Shown here piece after piece: positions 1-12,733 of a stretch of DNA of 64,000 nt (within the stretch, counting starts at the first letter, position 1; every line of letters begins with the position of its first letter). Below the pieces are notes generated by a model. That model was not told where the DNA came from. It worked only from the letters and a program-made list of their open reading frames with translations, and did no database searches. Position numbers and translations under genes: made by a program. This DNA comes from Nomia melanderi. Taxonomy: Eukaryota; Arthropoda; Insecta; Hymenoptera; Halictidae. The DNA is taken from contig NW_027475134.1 in assembly GCF_051020985.1 (NCBI RefSeq), forward strand, positions 5,146,001-5,210,000, given 5' to 3'.

Positions 1-1380
1 CAATAAGCCAAAGTGAATTATCTGCAGGAGGCCCTGGCGCATGAATCTGTGCAGCGGGAACGTCCTCGGACCTCCAGGGGCAGAGACAACCACCGTCTCA
101 AGGGGCCGGACACTCAGGGTCAGGCAAAAATCCAATATATATCTGGTGATATCTCGGGTGCTATTACACATAGCGCATTAAACCAACGCGCATTGTCTGT
201 AGGAGGCCATGGCGCATGAATCTGTGCAGCGGGAACGACCTCGGACCACCAGGGGCCGATAAAACCACCGTCTCATGGGGCCGGACACTCAGGGTCAGGG
301 GAAAATCCAATATATATCTGGTGATATCTCGGGTGCTATTACAGATAGCGCAATAAATCAAAGTGCATTGTCTGTAGGAGGCCCTGGCGCATGAATCTGT
401 GCAGCGGGAACGACCTCGGACCACCAGGGGCCGAGAAGACCGCAGTCTCATGGCGACGGACTCTCAGGGTCAGGGAAAAATCCAATATATATCTGGTGAT
501 ATCTCGGGCGCTATTAGAGATAGCGCAATAAACCAAAGTGAATTATCTGCAGGAGGCCCTGGCGCATGAATCTGTGCAGCGGGAACGACCTCGGGCCACC
601 AGGGGCCGAGAAAACCACCGTCTCATGGGGCCGGACACTCTGGGTCAGCGAAAAATCCAATATATATCTGGTGATATCTCGGGTGCTATTACAGATAGCG
701 CAATAAATCAAAGTGCATTGTCTGTAGGAGGCCCTGGCGCATGACTCTGTGCAGCGGGAACGACCTCGGACCACCAGGGGCCGAGAAAACTACAGTCTCA
801 TGCGGCCGGACACTCAGGGTCTGGGGAAAATCCAATATATATCTGGTGATATCTCGGGTCCTATTACAGATAGCGAAATAAATCAAAGTGCATTGTCTGT
901 AGGAGGCCCTGGCGCATGAATCTGTGCAGCGGGAACGACCTCGGACCACCAGGGGCCGAGGAAACCACAGTCTCATGGGGCCGGACACTCAGGGTCAGGG
1001 AAAAATCCAATATATATCTGGTGATATCTTGGGTGCTATTAGATATAGCGCAATAAACCAAAGTGAATTATCTGCAGGAGGCCCTGGCGCATGAATCTGT
1101 GCAACGGGAACGACCTCGGACCACCAGGGGCTGAGACAACAACCGTCTCATGGGGCCGGACACTCAGGGTCAGGGAAAATCCAATATATATCTGGTGATA
1201 TCTCGGGTTATATTACAGATAGCACAATAAATCAAAGTGCATTGTCTGTAGGAGGCCCTGGCGCATGAATCTGTGCCGAGGGAACGATTTCGGACCACCA
1301 GGGGCCGAGACAACAACCGTCTCATGGGGCCGGACACTCAGGGTCAGGGAAAAATCCAATATATATCTGGTGATATCTCG
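1..1380. repeat. Irregular monomer stretch with A-B-B trimer rhythm
   Basis: Class-A unit starts occur near 1, 526 and 1,051, each followed by two class-B units. This gives a weak 525-bp trimer periodicity that continues to about 1,577. No long near-identical duplication covers this stretch, but the monomers near 690-1,060 closely resemble those at 9,800-10,170. One base is missing near 1,175. There is no gene. Confidence 0.7.
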
Positions 1381-4300
1381 GGTTATATTACAGATAGCAC
1401 AATAAATCAAAGTGCATTGTCTGTAGGAGGCTCTGGCGCATGAATCTGTGCAGAGGGAACGACCTCGGACCACCAGGGGCCGAGAAAACCACCGTCTCAT
1501 GGCGCCGCACACTCAGGGTCAGGGGAAAATCCAATATATATATCAGGTGATATCTCGGGTGCTATTAGATACAGCGCAATAAACCAAAGTGTATTATCTG
1601 CAAGAGGCCCTGGCGCATGCATCTGTGCAGCGGGAACGACCTCGGACCACCAGGGGCCGAGAAAACTAAAGTCTCATGGGGCCGGACACTCAGGGTCTGG
1701 GGAAAATCCATTATATATCTGGTGATATGTCGGGAGCTATTACAGATAGCGCAATAAATCAAAGTTCATTGTCTGGAGGAGGCCCTGGCGCATGAATCTG
1801 TGCAGCGGGAACGACCTCGGTCCACCAGGGGCCGAGAAAACCACCGTCTCATGGGGCTGGACACTCAGGGTGAGGGTAATATCCAATATATATCTGGTGA
1901 TATCTCGGGTGCTATTACAGATAGCGCAATAAATCAAAGTGCACTGTCTGTAGGAGGCCCTGGCGCATGAATCTCTGCAGCGGGAACGACCTCGGACCAC
2001 CAGGGGCCGAGAAAACCACCGTCTCATGGGGACGGACACTCAGGGTCTGGCGAAAATCCACTATATATCTGGTGATATCTCGGGTGCTATTAGAGATAGC
2101 GCAATAAACCAAAGTGAATTATCTGCAGGAGGCCCTGGCGCATGAATCTGTGCAGCGGGAACGACCTCGGACCACCAGGGGCCGAGAAAACCACAGTCTC
2201 ATGGAGCCGGACACTCAGGGTCAGGGGAAAATCCAATATATATCTGGTGATATCTCGGGTGCTATTACAGATAGCGCAATAAATCAAAGTGAATTATCTG
2301 CAGGAGGCCCTGGCACATGAATCTGTGCAGCGGGAACGACCTCGGACCACCAGGGGCCGAGAAAACCACAGTCACATGGGGCGGGTCACTCAGGGTCAGG
2401 GGAAAATCCAATATATATCTGGTGATATCTCGGGTGCTATTAGATACAGCGCAATAAACCAAATTGAATTATCTGCAGGAGGCCCTGGCGCATGAATCTG
2501 GGCAGCGGGAACGACCTCGGACCACCAGGGGCCGAGAAAACCACAGTCTAGTGGGGCCGGACACTCAGGGTCAGGGGAAAATCCAATATATATATCAGGT
2601 GATATCTCGGGTGCTATTAGATACAGCGCAATAAACCAAAGTGTATTATCTGCAAGAGGCCCTGGCGCATGCATCTGTGCAGCGGGAACGACCTCGGACC
2701 ACCAGGGGCCGAGAAAACTAAAGTCTCATGGGGCCGGACACTCAGGGTCTGGGGAAAATCCATTATATATCTGGTGATATGTCGGGAGCTATTACAGATA
2801 GCGCAATAAATCAAAGTTCATTGTCTGGAGGAGGCCCTGGCGCATGAATCTGTGCAGCGGGAACGACCTCGGTCCACCAGGGGCCGAGAAAACCACCGTC
2901 TCATGGGGCTGGACACTCAGGGTGAGGGTAATATCCAATATATATCTGGTGATATCTCGGGTTATATTACAGATAGCACAATAAATCAAAGTGCATTGTC
3001 TGTAGGAGGCCCTGGCGCATGAATCTGTGCAGAGGGAACGACCTCGGACCACCAGGGGCCGAGAAAACCACCGTCTCATGGCGCCGCACACTCAGGGTCA
3101 GGGGAAAATCCAATATATATATCAGGTGATATCTCGGGTGCTATTAGATACAGCGCAATAAACCAAAGTGTATTATCTGCAAGAGGCCCTGGCGCATGCA
3201 TCTGTGCAGCGGGAACGACCTCGGACCACCAGGGGCCGAGAAAACTAAAGTCTCATGGGGCCGGACACTCAGGGTCTGGGGAAAATCCATTATATATCTG
3301 GTGATATGTCGGGAGCTATTACAGATAGCGCAATAAATCAAAGTTCATTGTCTGGAGGAGGCCCTGGCGCATGAATCTGTGCAGCGGGAACGACCTCGGT
3401 CCACCAGGGGCCGAGAAAACCACCGTCTCATGGGGCTGGACACTCAGGGTGAGGGTAATATCCAATATATATCTGGTGATATCTCGGGTGCTATTACAGA
3501 TAGCGCAATAAATCAAAGTGCACTGTCTGTAGGAGGCCCTGGCGCATGAATCTCTGCAGCGGGAACGACCTCGGACCACCAGGGGCCGAGAAAACCACCG
3601 TCTCATGGGGACGGACACTCAGGGTCTGGCGAAAATCCACTATATATCTGGTGATATCTCGGGTGCTATTAGAGATAGCGCAATAAACCAAAGTGAATTA
3701 TCTGCAGGAGGCCCTGGCGCATGAATCTGTGCAGCGGGAACGACCTCGGACCACCAGGGGCCGAGAAAACCACAGTCTCATGGAGCCGGACACTCAGGGT
3801 CAGGGGAAAATCCAATATATATCTGGTGATATCTCGGGTGCTATTACAGATAGCGCAATAAACCAAATTGAATTATCTGCAGGAGGCCCTGGCGCATGAA
3901 TCTGGGCAGCGGGAACGACCTCGGACCACCAGGGGCCGAGAAAACCACAGTCTAGTGGGGCCGGACACTCAGGGTCAGGGGAAAATCCAATATATATATC
4001 AGGTGATATCTCGGGTGCTATTAGATACAGCGCAATAAACCAAAGTGTATTATCTGCAAGAGGCCCTGGCGCATGCATCTGTGCAGCGGGAACGACCTCG
4101 GACCACCAGGGGCCGAGAAAACTAAAGTCTCATGGGGCCGGACACTCAGGGTCTGGGGAAAATCCATTATATATCTGGTGATATGTCGGGAGCTATTACA
4201 GATAGCGCAATAAATCAAAGTTCATTGTCTGGAGGAGGCCCTGGCGCATGAATCTGTGCAGCGGGAACGACCTCGGTCCACCAGGGGCCGAGAAAACCAC

Positions 4301-7300
4301 CGTCTCATGGGGCTGGACACTCAGGGTCAGGGAAAATTCCAATATATATCTGGTGATATATCGGGTGCCATTAGAGATAGCTCGATAAATCAAAGTGCAT
4401 TGTCTGCAGGAGGCCCTGACGCATGAATCTGTGCAGCGGGAACGACCTCGGACCACCAGGGGCCGAGAAAACCACAGTCTCATGGGGCCGGACACTCTGG
4501 GTCAGGGGAAAATCCAATATATATCTGGTGATATCTCGGGTGCTATTACAGATAGCTCAATAAATCAAAGTGCATTGTCTGCAGGAGGCCCTTGCGAATG
4601 AATCTGTTCAGCGGGAACGACCTCGGATCGCCAGGGGCCGAGAAAACCACCGACACATGGGGCCGGACACTCAGGGTCGAGGAAAAATCCAATATATATC
4701 TGGTGATATCTCGGGTGCTATTAGAGATAGCGCGATAAATCAAAGTGAATTATCTGCAGGAGGCCCTGCCGCATGCATCTGTGCAGCGGGAACGACCTCG
4801 GACCACCAGGGGCCGAGAAAATCACCGTCTCATGGGGACGGGCACTCAGGGTCAGTGAAAAATCCAGTATATATCTGGTGATATCTCGGGTGCTGTTAGA
4901 GATAGCGCAATAAATCAAAGTGCATTGTCTGTAGGAGGCCCTGGCGCATGAATCTGTGCAGCGGGAACGACCTCGGACCACCAGGGGCCGAGAAGACCGC
5001 AGTCTCATGGCGACGGACTCTCAGGGTCAGGGAAAAATCCATTATATATCTGGTGATATGTCGGGAGCTATTACAGATAGCGCAATAAATCAAAGTTCAT
5101 TGTCTGGAGGAGGCCCTGGCGCATGAATCTGTGCAGCGGGAACGACCTCGGTCCACCAGGGGCCGAGAAAACCACCGTCTCATGGGACTGGACACTCAGG
5201 GTGAGGGTAATATCCAATATATATCTGGTGATATCTCGGGTTATATTACAGATAGCACAATAAATCAAAGTGCATTGTCTGTAGGAGGCCCTGGCGCATG
5301 AATCTGTGCAGAGGGAACGACCTCGGACCACCAGGGGCCGAGAAAACCACCGTCTCATGGCGCCGCACACTCAGGGTCAGGGGAAAATCCAATATATATA
5401 TCAGGTGATATCTCGGGTGCTATTAGATACAGCGCAATAAACCAAAGTGTATTATCTGCAAGAGGCCCTGGCGCATGCATCTGTGCAGCGGGAACGACCT
5501 CGGACCACCAGGGGCCGAGAAAACTAAAGTCTCATGGGGCCGGACACTCAGGGTCTGGGGAAAATCCATTATATATCTGGTGATATGTCGGGAGCTATTA
5601 CAGATAGCGCAATAAATCAAAGTTCATTGTCTGGAGGAGGCCCTGGCGCATGAATCTGTGCAGCGGGAACGACCTCGGTCCACCAGGGGCCGAGAAAACC
5701 ACCGTCTCATGGGGCTGGACACTCAGGGTGAGGGTAATATCCAATATATATCTGGTGATATCTCGGGTGCTATTACAGATAGCGCAATAAATCAAAGTGC
5801 ACTGTCTGTAGGAGGCCCTGGCGCATGAATCTCTGCAGCGGGAACGACCTCGGACCACCAGGGGCCGAGAAAACCACCGTCTCATGGGGACGGACACTCA
5901 GGGTCTGGCGAAAATCCACTATATATCTGGTGATATCTCGGGTGCTATTAGAGATAGCGCAATAAACCAAAGTGAATTATCTGCAGGAGGCCCTGGCGCA
6001 TGAATCTGTGCAGCGGGAACGACCTCGGACCACCAGGGGCCGAGAAAACCACAGTCTCATGGAGCCGGACACTCAGGGTCAGGGGAAAATCCAATATATA
6101 TCTGGTGATATCTCGGGTGCTATTACAGATAGCGCAATAAATCAAAGTGAATTATCTGCAGGAGGCCCTGGCACATGAATCTGTGCAGCGGGAACGACCT
6201 CGGACCACCAGGGGCCGAGAAAACCACAGTCACATGGGGCGGGTCACTCAGGGTCAGGGGAAAATCCAATATATATCTGGTGATATCTCGGGTGCTATTA
6301 GATACAGCGCAATAAACCAAATTGAATTATCTGCAGGAGGCCCTGGCGCATGAATCTGGGCAGCGGGAACGACCTCGGACCACCAGGGGCCGAGAAAACC
6401 ACAGTCTAGTGGGGCCGGACACTCAGGGTCAGGGGAAAATCCAATATATATATCAGGTGATATCTCGGGTGCTATTAGATACAGCGCAATAAACCAAAGT
6501 GTATTATCTGCAAGAGGCCCTGGCGCATGCATCTGTGCAGCGGGAACGACCTCGGACCACCAGGGGCCGAGAAAACTAAAGTCTCATGGGGCCGGACACT
6601 CAGGGTCTGGGGAAAATCCATTATATATCTGGTGATATGTCGGGAGCTATTACAGATAGCGCAATAAATCAAAGTTCATTGTCTGGAGGAGGCCCTGGCG
6701 CATGAATCTGTGCAGCGGGAACGACCTCGGTCCACCAGGGGCCGAGAAAACCACCGTCTCATGGGGCTGGACACTCAGGGTCAGGGAAAATTCCAATATA
6801 TATCTGGTGATATATCGGGTGCCATTAGAGATAGCTCGATAAATCAAAGTGCATTGTCTGCAGGAGGCCCTGACGCATGAATCTGTGCAGCGGGAACGAC
6901 CTCGGACCACCAGGGGCCGAGAAAACCACAGTCTCATGGGGCCGGACACTCTGGGTCAGGGGAAAATCCAATATATATCTGGTGATATCTCGGGTGCTAT
7001 TACAGATAGCTCAATAAATCAAAGTGCATTGTCTGCAGGAGGCCCTTGCGAATGAATCTGTTCAGCGGGAACGACCTCGGATCGCCAGGGGCCGAGAAAA
7101 CCACCGACACATGGGGCCGGACACTCAGGGTCGAGGAAAAATCCAATATATATCTGGTGATATCTCGGGTGCTATTAGAGATAGCGCGATAAATCAAAGT
7201 GAATTATCTGCAGGAGGCCCTGCCGCATGCATCTGTGCAGCGGGAACGACCTCGGACCACCAGGGGCCGAGAAAATCACCGTCTCATGGGGACGGGCACT

Positions 7301-7368
7301 CAGGGTCAGTGAAAAATCCAGTATATATCTGGTGATATCTCGGGTGCTGTTAGAGATAGCGCAATAAA
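1381..7368. repeat. Nested higher-order duplications (offsets 1,579, 1,404, 2,279, 2,454 and 3,858)
   Basis: Several long near-identical matches overlap here. About 1,381-2,278 matches 2,960-3,857 (offset 1,579, 9 monomers). About 2,453-2,930 matches 3,857-4,334 (offset 1,404, 8 monomers). About 1,381-2,930 matches 5,239-6,788 (offset 3,858, 22 monomers). About 2,757-3,865 matches 5,036-6,144 (offset 2,279, 13 monomers). About 3,857-4,914 matches 6,311-7,368 (offset 2,454, 14 monomers). Diagnostic variants include TATATATATCAGGTG, GGTTATATTACAG, GTGAGGGTAATATCC and AAGTTCATTGTCTGGAGG. The pattern implies repeated duplication of already duplicated blocks, with whole-monomer losses at the joints. 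Confidence 0.88.
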
Positions 7369-7974
7369 CCAAAGTGAATTATCTGCAGGAGGCGCTGGCG
7401 CATGAATCTGTGCAGCGGGAACGTCCTCGGACCTCCAGGGGCCGAGACAACCACAGTCTCATGGGGCCGGACACTCAGGGTCAGGGGAAAATCCAATATA
7501 TATCTGGTGATATCTCGGGTGCTATTACAGATAGCGCAATAAATCAAAGTGCATTGTCTGTAGGAGGCCCTGGCGCATGAATCTGTGCAGCGGGAACGAC
7601 CTCGGACCATCAGGGGCCGAAAAAACCACAGTCTCATGGGGCCGGACACTCATGGTCAGGGTAAAATCCAATATATATCTGGTGATATCTCGGGTGCTAT
7701 TACAGATAGCGCAATAAATCAAAGTGCATTGTCTGTAGGAGGCCCTGGCGCATGAATCTGTGCAGCGGGAACGACCTCTGACCACAAGAGGGCGAGAAAA
7801 CCACCGTCTCAAGGGGCCGGACACTCAGGGTCGAGGAAAAATCCAATATATATCTGGTGATATCTCGGGTGCTATTACAGATAGCGCGATAAATCAAAGT
7901 GCATTGTCTGTAGGAGGCACAGACGAATGAGTCTGTGCAGCAGGAACGACCTCGAACCACCAGGGGCCGAGAAA

Positions 7975-8015
7975 ATTACAGATATTCGGAATCCGTCACC
8001 CAAGGTCATGTGAAA
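7975..8015. repeat. Divergent monomer tract, copy 1
   Basis: Within an otherwise ordinary monomer, the usual CCACCGTCTCATGGGGCCGG segment is replaced by a sequence containing ATTACAGATATTCGGAATCC, then GTCACCCAAGGTCATGTG. It rejoins the consensus at AAAATCCAGCATATATCTGG. Alignment keeps the length unchanged, so this is a diverged homologous segment and not an insertion. It is followed by the linked variants GATATTTCGGG and TTATAGATAG, and preceded by GACGAATGAGTCTG. Confidence 0.9.
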
Positions 8016-8674
8016 ATCCAGCATATATCTGGTGATATTTCGGGTGCTATTATAGATAGCGCAATAAACCAAAGTGAATTATCTGCAGGAGGCCCTGGCG
8101 CATGAATCTGTGCAGCGGGAACGTCCTCGGACCTCCAGGGGCCGAGACAACCACCGTCTCATGGGGCCGGGCACTCAGGGTCAGGGTAAAATCCAATATA
8201 TATCTGGTGATATCTCGGGTGCTATTACAGATAGCGCAATAAATCAATGTGCATTGTCTGTAGGAGGCCCTGGCGCATGAATCTGTGCAGCGGGAACGTC
8301 CTCGGACCTCCAGGGGCAGAGACAACCACCGTCTCAAGGGGCCGGACACTCAGGGTCAGGGTAAAATCCAATATGTATCTGGTGATATCTCGGGTTCTAT
8401 TACAGATAGCGCAATAAATCAAAGTGCATTATCTGTAGGTGGCCCTGTCGCATGAATCTGTGCAGCGGGAACGACCTCTGACCACAAGAGGCCGAGAAAA
8501 CCACCGTCTCAAGGGGCCGGACACTCAGGGTCGAGGAAAAATCCAATATATATCTGGTGATATCTCGGGTGCTATTACAGATAGCGCGATAAATCAAAGT
8601 GCATTGTCTGTAGGAGGCACAGACGAATGAGTCTGTGCAGCAGGAACGACCTCGAACCACCAGGGGCCGAGAAA

Positions 8675-8715
8675 ATTACAGATATTCGGAATCCGTCACC
8701 CAAGGTCATGTGAAA
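8675..8715. repeat. Divergent monomer tract, copy 2
   Basis: This is the same tract as at 7,975, exactly 700 bases downstream. It is the second copy inherited through the local 4-monomer duplication. The flanking variants (GACGAATGAGTCTG before, GATATTTCGGG after) are also identical. Confidence 0.9.
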
Positions 8716-9177
8716 ATCCAGCATATATCTGGTGATATTTCGGGTGCTATTATAGATAGCGCAATAAACCAAAGTGAATTATCTGCAGGAGGCCCTGGCG
8801 CATGAATCTGTGCAGCGGGAACGTCCTCGGACCTCCAGGGGCCGAGACAACCACCGTCTCATGGGGCCGGGCACTCAGGGTCAGGGTAAAATCCAATATA
8901 TATCTGGTGATATCTCGGGTGCTATTACAGATAGCGCAATAAATCAATGTGCATTGTCTGTAGGAGGCCCTGGCGCATGAATCTGTGCAGCGGGAACGTC
9001 CTCGGACCTCCAGGGGCAGAGACAACCACCGTCTCAAGGGGCCGGACACTCAGGGTCAGGGTAAAATCCAATATGTATCTGGTGATATCTCGGGTTCTAT
9101 TACAGATAGCGCAATAAATCAAAGTGCATTATCTGTAGGTGGCCCTGTCGCATGAATCTGTGCAGCGGGAACGACCT

Positions 9178-9933
9178 CGGACCACCAGGGGCCGAAAAAA
9201 CCACAGTCTCATGGGGCCGGACTCTCACGGTCAGGGTAAAATCCAATATATATCTGGTGATATCTCGGGTGCTATTACAGATAGCGCAATAAATCAAAGT
9301 GCATTGTCTGTAGGAGGCCCTGGCGCATGAATCTGTGCAGTGGGAACGACCTCGGACCACCAGGGGCCGAGAAAACGACCGTCTCATGGGGCCGGACACT
9401 CAGGGTCAGGGGAAAATCCAATATAGATCTGGTGATATCTCGGGGGCTATTAGAGATAGCGCGATAAATCAAGGTGAATTATCTGCAGGAGGCCCTGGCG
9501 CATGCATCTGTGGCAGCGGGAACGACCTCGGATCACCAGGGGCCGAGAAAACCACCGTCTCATGGGGCCGGGCACTCAGGGTCTGGGGAAAATCCAATAT
9601 ATATCTGGTGATATCTCGGGTGCTATTAGAGATAGCGTAATAAACCAAAGTGCATTGTCTGTAGGAGGCCCTGGCGCATGAATCTGTGCAGCGGGAACGA
9701 CCTCGGACCACCAGGGTCCGAAAAAACCACAGTCTCATGGGGCCGGACTCTCACGGTCAGGGTAAAATCCAATATATATCTGGTGATATCTCGGGTGCTA
9801 TTAGAGATAGCGCAATAAATCAAAGTGCATTGTCTGTAGGAGGCCCTGGCGCATGAATCTGTGCAGCGGGAACGACCTCGGACCACCAGGGGCCGAGAAA
9901 ACTACAGTCTCATGCGGCCGGACACTCAGGGTC
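9178..9933. repeat. Irregular monomer stretch
   Basis: About four monomers without a long local duplicate. One carries an extra base in TGTGGCAGCGGG near 9,512, and one has the AATATAGATCTGG variant near 9,420 that creates an AGATCT site. The last part resembles monomers near 690-990. There is no gene. Confidence 0.75.
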
Positions 9934-12733
9934 TGGGGAAAATCCAATATATATCTGGTGATATCTCGGGTCCTATTACAGATAGCGAAATAAATCAAAG
10001 TGCATTGTCTGTAGGAGGCCCTGGCGCATGAATCTGTGCAGCGGGAACGACCTCGAACCACCAGGGGCCGAGGAAACCACAGTCTCATGGGGCCGGACAC
10101 TCAGGGTCAGGGAAAAATGTAATATATATCTGGTGATATCTTGGGTGCTATTAGATATAGCGCAATAAACCAAAGTGCATTATCTGCAGGAGGCCCTGGC
10201 GCATGAATCTGTGCAACGGGAACGACCTCGGACCACCAGGGGCCGAAAAATCCACAGTCTCATGGGGCCGGACACTCAGGGTCAGGGAAAAATCCAATAT
10301 ATATCTGGTGATATCTTGGGTGCTATTAGCGATAGCGTAATAAACCAAAGTGAATTATCTGCAGGAGGCCCTGGCGCAAGAATCTGTGCAGCGGGAACGA
10401 CCTCGGACCACCAGGGGCCGAGACAACAACCGTCTCATGGGGCCGGACACTCAGGGTCAGGGAAAAATCCAATATATATCTGGTGATATCTCGGGTTATA
10501 TTACAGATAGCACAATAAATCAACGTGCATTGTCTGTAGGAGGCCCTGGCGCATGAATCTGAGCAGCGGGAACGACCTCGGACCACCAGGGGCCGAGACA
10601 ACCACCGTCTCATGGGGCCGGACACTCAGGGTCAGGGGAAAATCCAATATATATCTGGTGATATCTCGGGTGCTATTACAGATAGAGCAATAAACCAAAG
10701 TGAATTATCTGCAGGAGGCCCTGGCCCATGCATCTGTGCAGCGGGAACAACCTCGGACCACCAGGGGCCGAGAAAACCACCGTCTCATGGGGCCGGACAC
10801 TCAGGGTCAGGGTAAAATGCTATATATATCTGGTGATATGTCGGGTGCTATTACAGATAGCGCAATAAATCAAAGTGCATTGTCTGGAGGAGGCCCTGGC
10901 GCATGTATCTGGGCAGCGGGAACGACCTCGGACCACCAGGGGCCGAGAAGACCGCAGTCTCATGGGGACGGACTCTCAGGGTCAGGGAAAAATCCAATAT
11001 ATATCTGGTGATATCTCGGGCGCTATTAGAGATAGCGCAATAAACCAAAGTGAATTATCTGTAGGAGGCCCTGGCGCATGAATCTGTGCAGCGGGAACGA
11101 CCTCGGGCCACCAGGGGCTGAGAAAACGACCGTCTCATGGGGCCGGACATTCAGGGTCAGTGAAAAATCCAATATATATCTGGTGATATCTCGGCTGCTA
11201 TTACAGATAGAGGAATAAATCAAAGTGCATTGTCTGTAGGAGGCCCTGGCGCATGAATCTGTGCAGCGGGAACGACCTCGGACCACCAGGGGCCGAGAAA
11301 ACCACAGTCTCATGGGGCCGGACACTCAGGGTCAGGGGAAAATCCAATATATATCTGGTGATATCTCGGGTCCTATTACAGATAGCGAAATAAATCAAAG
11401 TGCATTGTCTGTAGGAGGCCCTGGCGCATGAATCTGTGCAGCGGGAACGACCTCGAACCACCAGGGGCCGAGGAAACCACAGTCTCATGGGGCCGGACAC
11501 TCAGGGTCAGGGAAAAATGTAATATATATCTGGTGATATCTTGGGTGCTATTAGATATAGCGCAATAAACCAAAGTGCATTATCTGCAGGAGGCCCTGGC
11601 GCATGAATCTGTGCAACGGGAACGACCTCGGACCACCAGGGGCCGAAAAATCCACAGTCTCATGGGGCCGGACACTCAGGGTCAGGGAAAAATCCAATAT
11701 ATATCTGGTGATATCTTGGGTGCTATTAGCGATAGCGTAATAAACCAAAGTGAATTATCTGCAGGAGGCCCTGGCGCAAGAATCTGTGCAGCGGGAACGA
11801 CCTCGGACCACCAGGGGCCGAGACAACAACCGTCTCATGGGGCCGGACACTCAGGGTCAGGGAAAAATCCAATATATATCTGGTGATATCTCGGGTTATA
11901 TTACAGATAGCACAATAAATCAACGTGCATTGTCTGTAGGAGGCCCTGGCGCATGAATCTGAGCAGCGGGAACGACCTCGGACCACCAGGGGCCGAGACA
12001 ACCACCGTCTCATGGGGCCGGACACTCAGGGTCAGGGGAAAATCCAATATATATCTGGTGATATCTCGGGTGCTATTACAGATAGAGCAATAAACCAAAG
12101 TGAATTATCTGCAGGAGGCCCTGGCCCATGCATCTGTGCAGCGGGAACAACCTCGGACCACCAGGGGCCGAGAAAACCACCGTCTCATGGGGCCGGACAC
12201 TCAGGGTCAGGGTAAAATGCTATATATATCTGGTGATATGTCGGGTGCTATTACAGATAGCGCAATAAATCAAAGTGCATTGTCTGGAGGAGGCCCTGGC
12301 GCATGTATCTGGGCAGCGGGAACGACCTCGGACCACCAGGGGCCGAGAAGACCGCAGTCTCATGGGGACGGACTCTCAGGGTCAGGGAAAAATCCAATAT
12401 ATATCTGGTGATATCTCGGGCGCTATTAGAGATAGCGCAATAAACCAAAGTGAATTATCTGTAGGAGGCCCTGGCGCATGAATCTGTGCAGCGGGAACGA
12501 CCTCGGGCCACCAGGGGCTGAGAAAACGACCGTCTCATGGGGCCGGACATTCAGGGTCAGTGAAAAATCCAATATATATCTGGTGATATCTCGGCTGCTA
12601 TTACAGATAGAGGAATAAATCAAAGTGCATTGTCTGTAGGAGGCCCTGGCGCATGAATCTGTGCAGCGGGAACGACCTCGGACCACCAGGGGCCGAGAAA
12701 ACCACAGTCTCATGGGGCCGGACACTCACGGTC
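9934..12733. repeat. 8-monomer higher-order repeat, 1,400 bp, two tandem copies
   Basis: The sequence 9,934-11,328 recurs at offset 1,400 (11,334-12,728). Shared rare variants include GAAAAATGTAATATATATC, ATTAGCGATAGCGTAATAAA, GGCGCAAGAATCTG, CAACGTGCATTG, GTAAAATGCTATATATATC and TTACAGATAGAGGAATAAATC. Both copies are exactly 8 x 175 bases. I saw no difference between them in the lines compared, which implies a recent single duplication. Confidence 0.93.

Larger units (their letters stand above)
7749..9177. repeat. 4-monomer higher-order repeat, 700 bp, two copies
   Basis: The sequence from about 7,749 to 8,477 recurs at offset 700 (8,449-9,177). The unit has four monomers: one with CTCTGACCACAAGAGG, one with the divergent ATTCGGAATCCG tract, and two with GTCCTCGGACCTCCAGG. 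Copy 1 has GGGCGAG where copy 2 has GGCCGAG near 7,791/8,491, and GGCCCTGGCG at 7,741 reads GGCCCTGTCG at 8,441. Otherwise I saw no difference. The first base of the match is approximate. Confidence 0.9.

Noticed and set aside
7975..8015. Mobile element insertion at the ATTCGGAATCCG tract.
   Set aside because: The tract replaces, and does not lengthen, the monomer. There is no target-site duplication or terminal repeat, and its ends align with consensus (CACCCAAGGTCATGTG against CACTCAGGGTCAGGGG).
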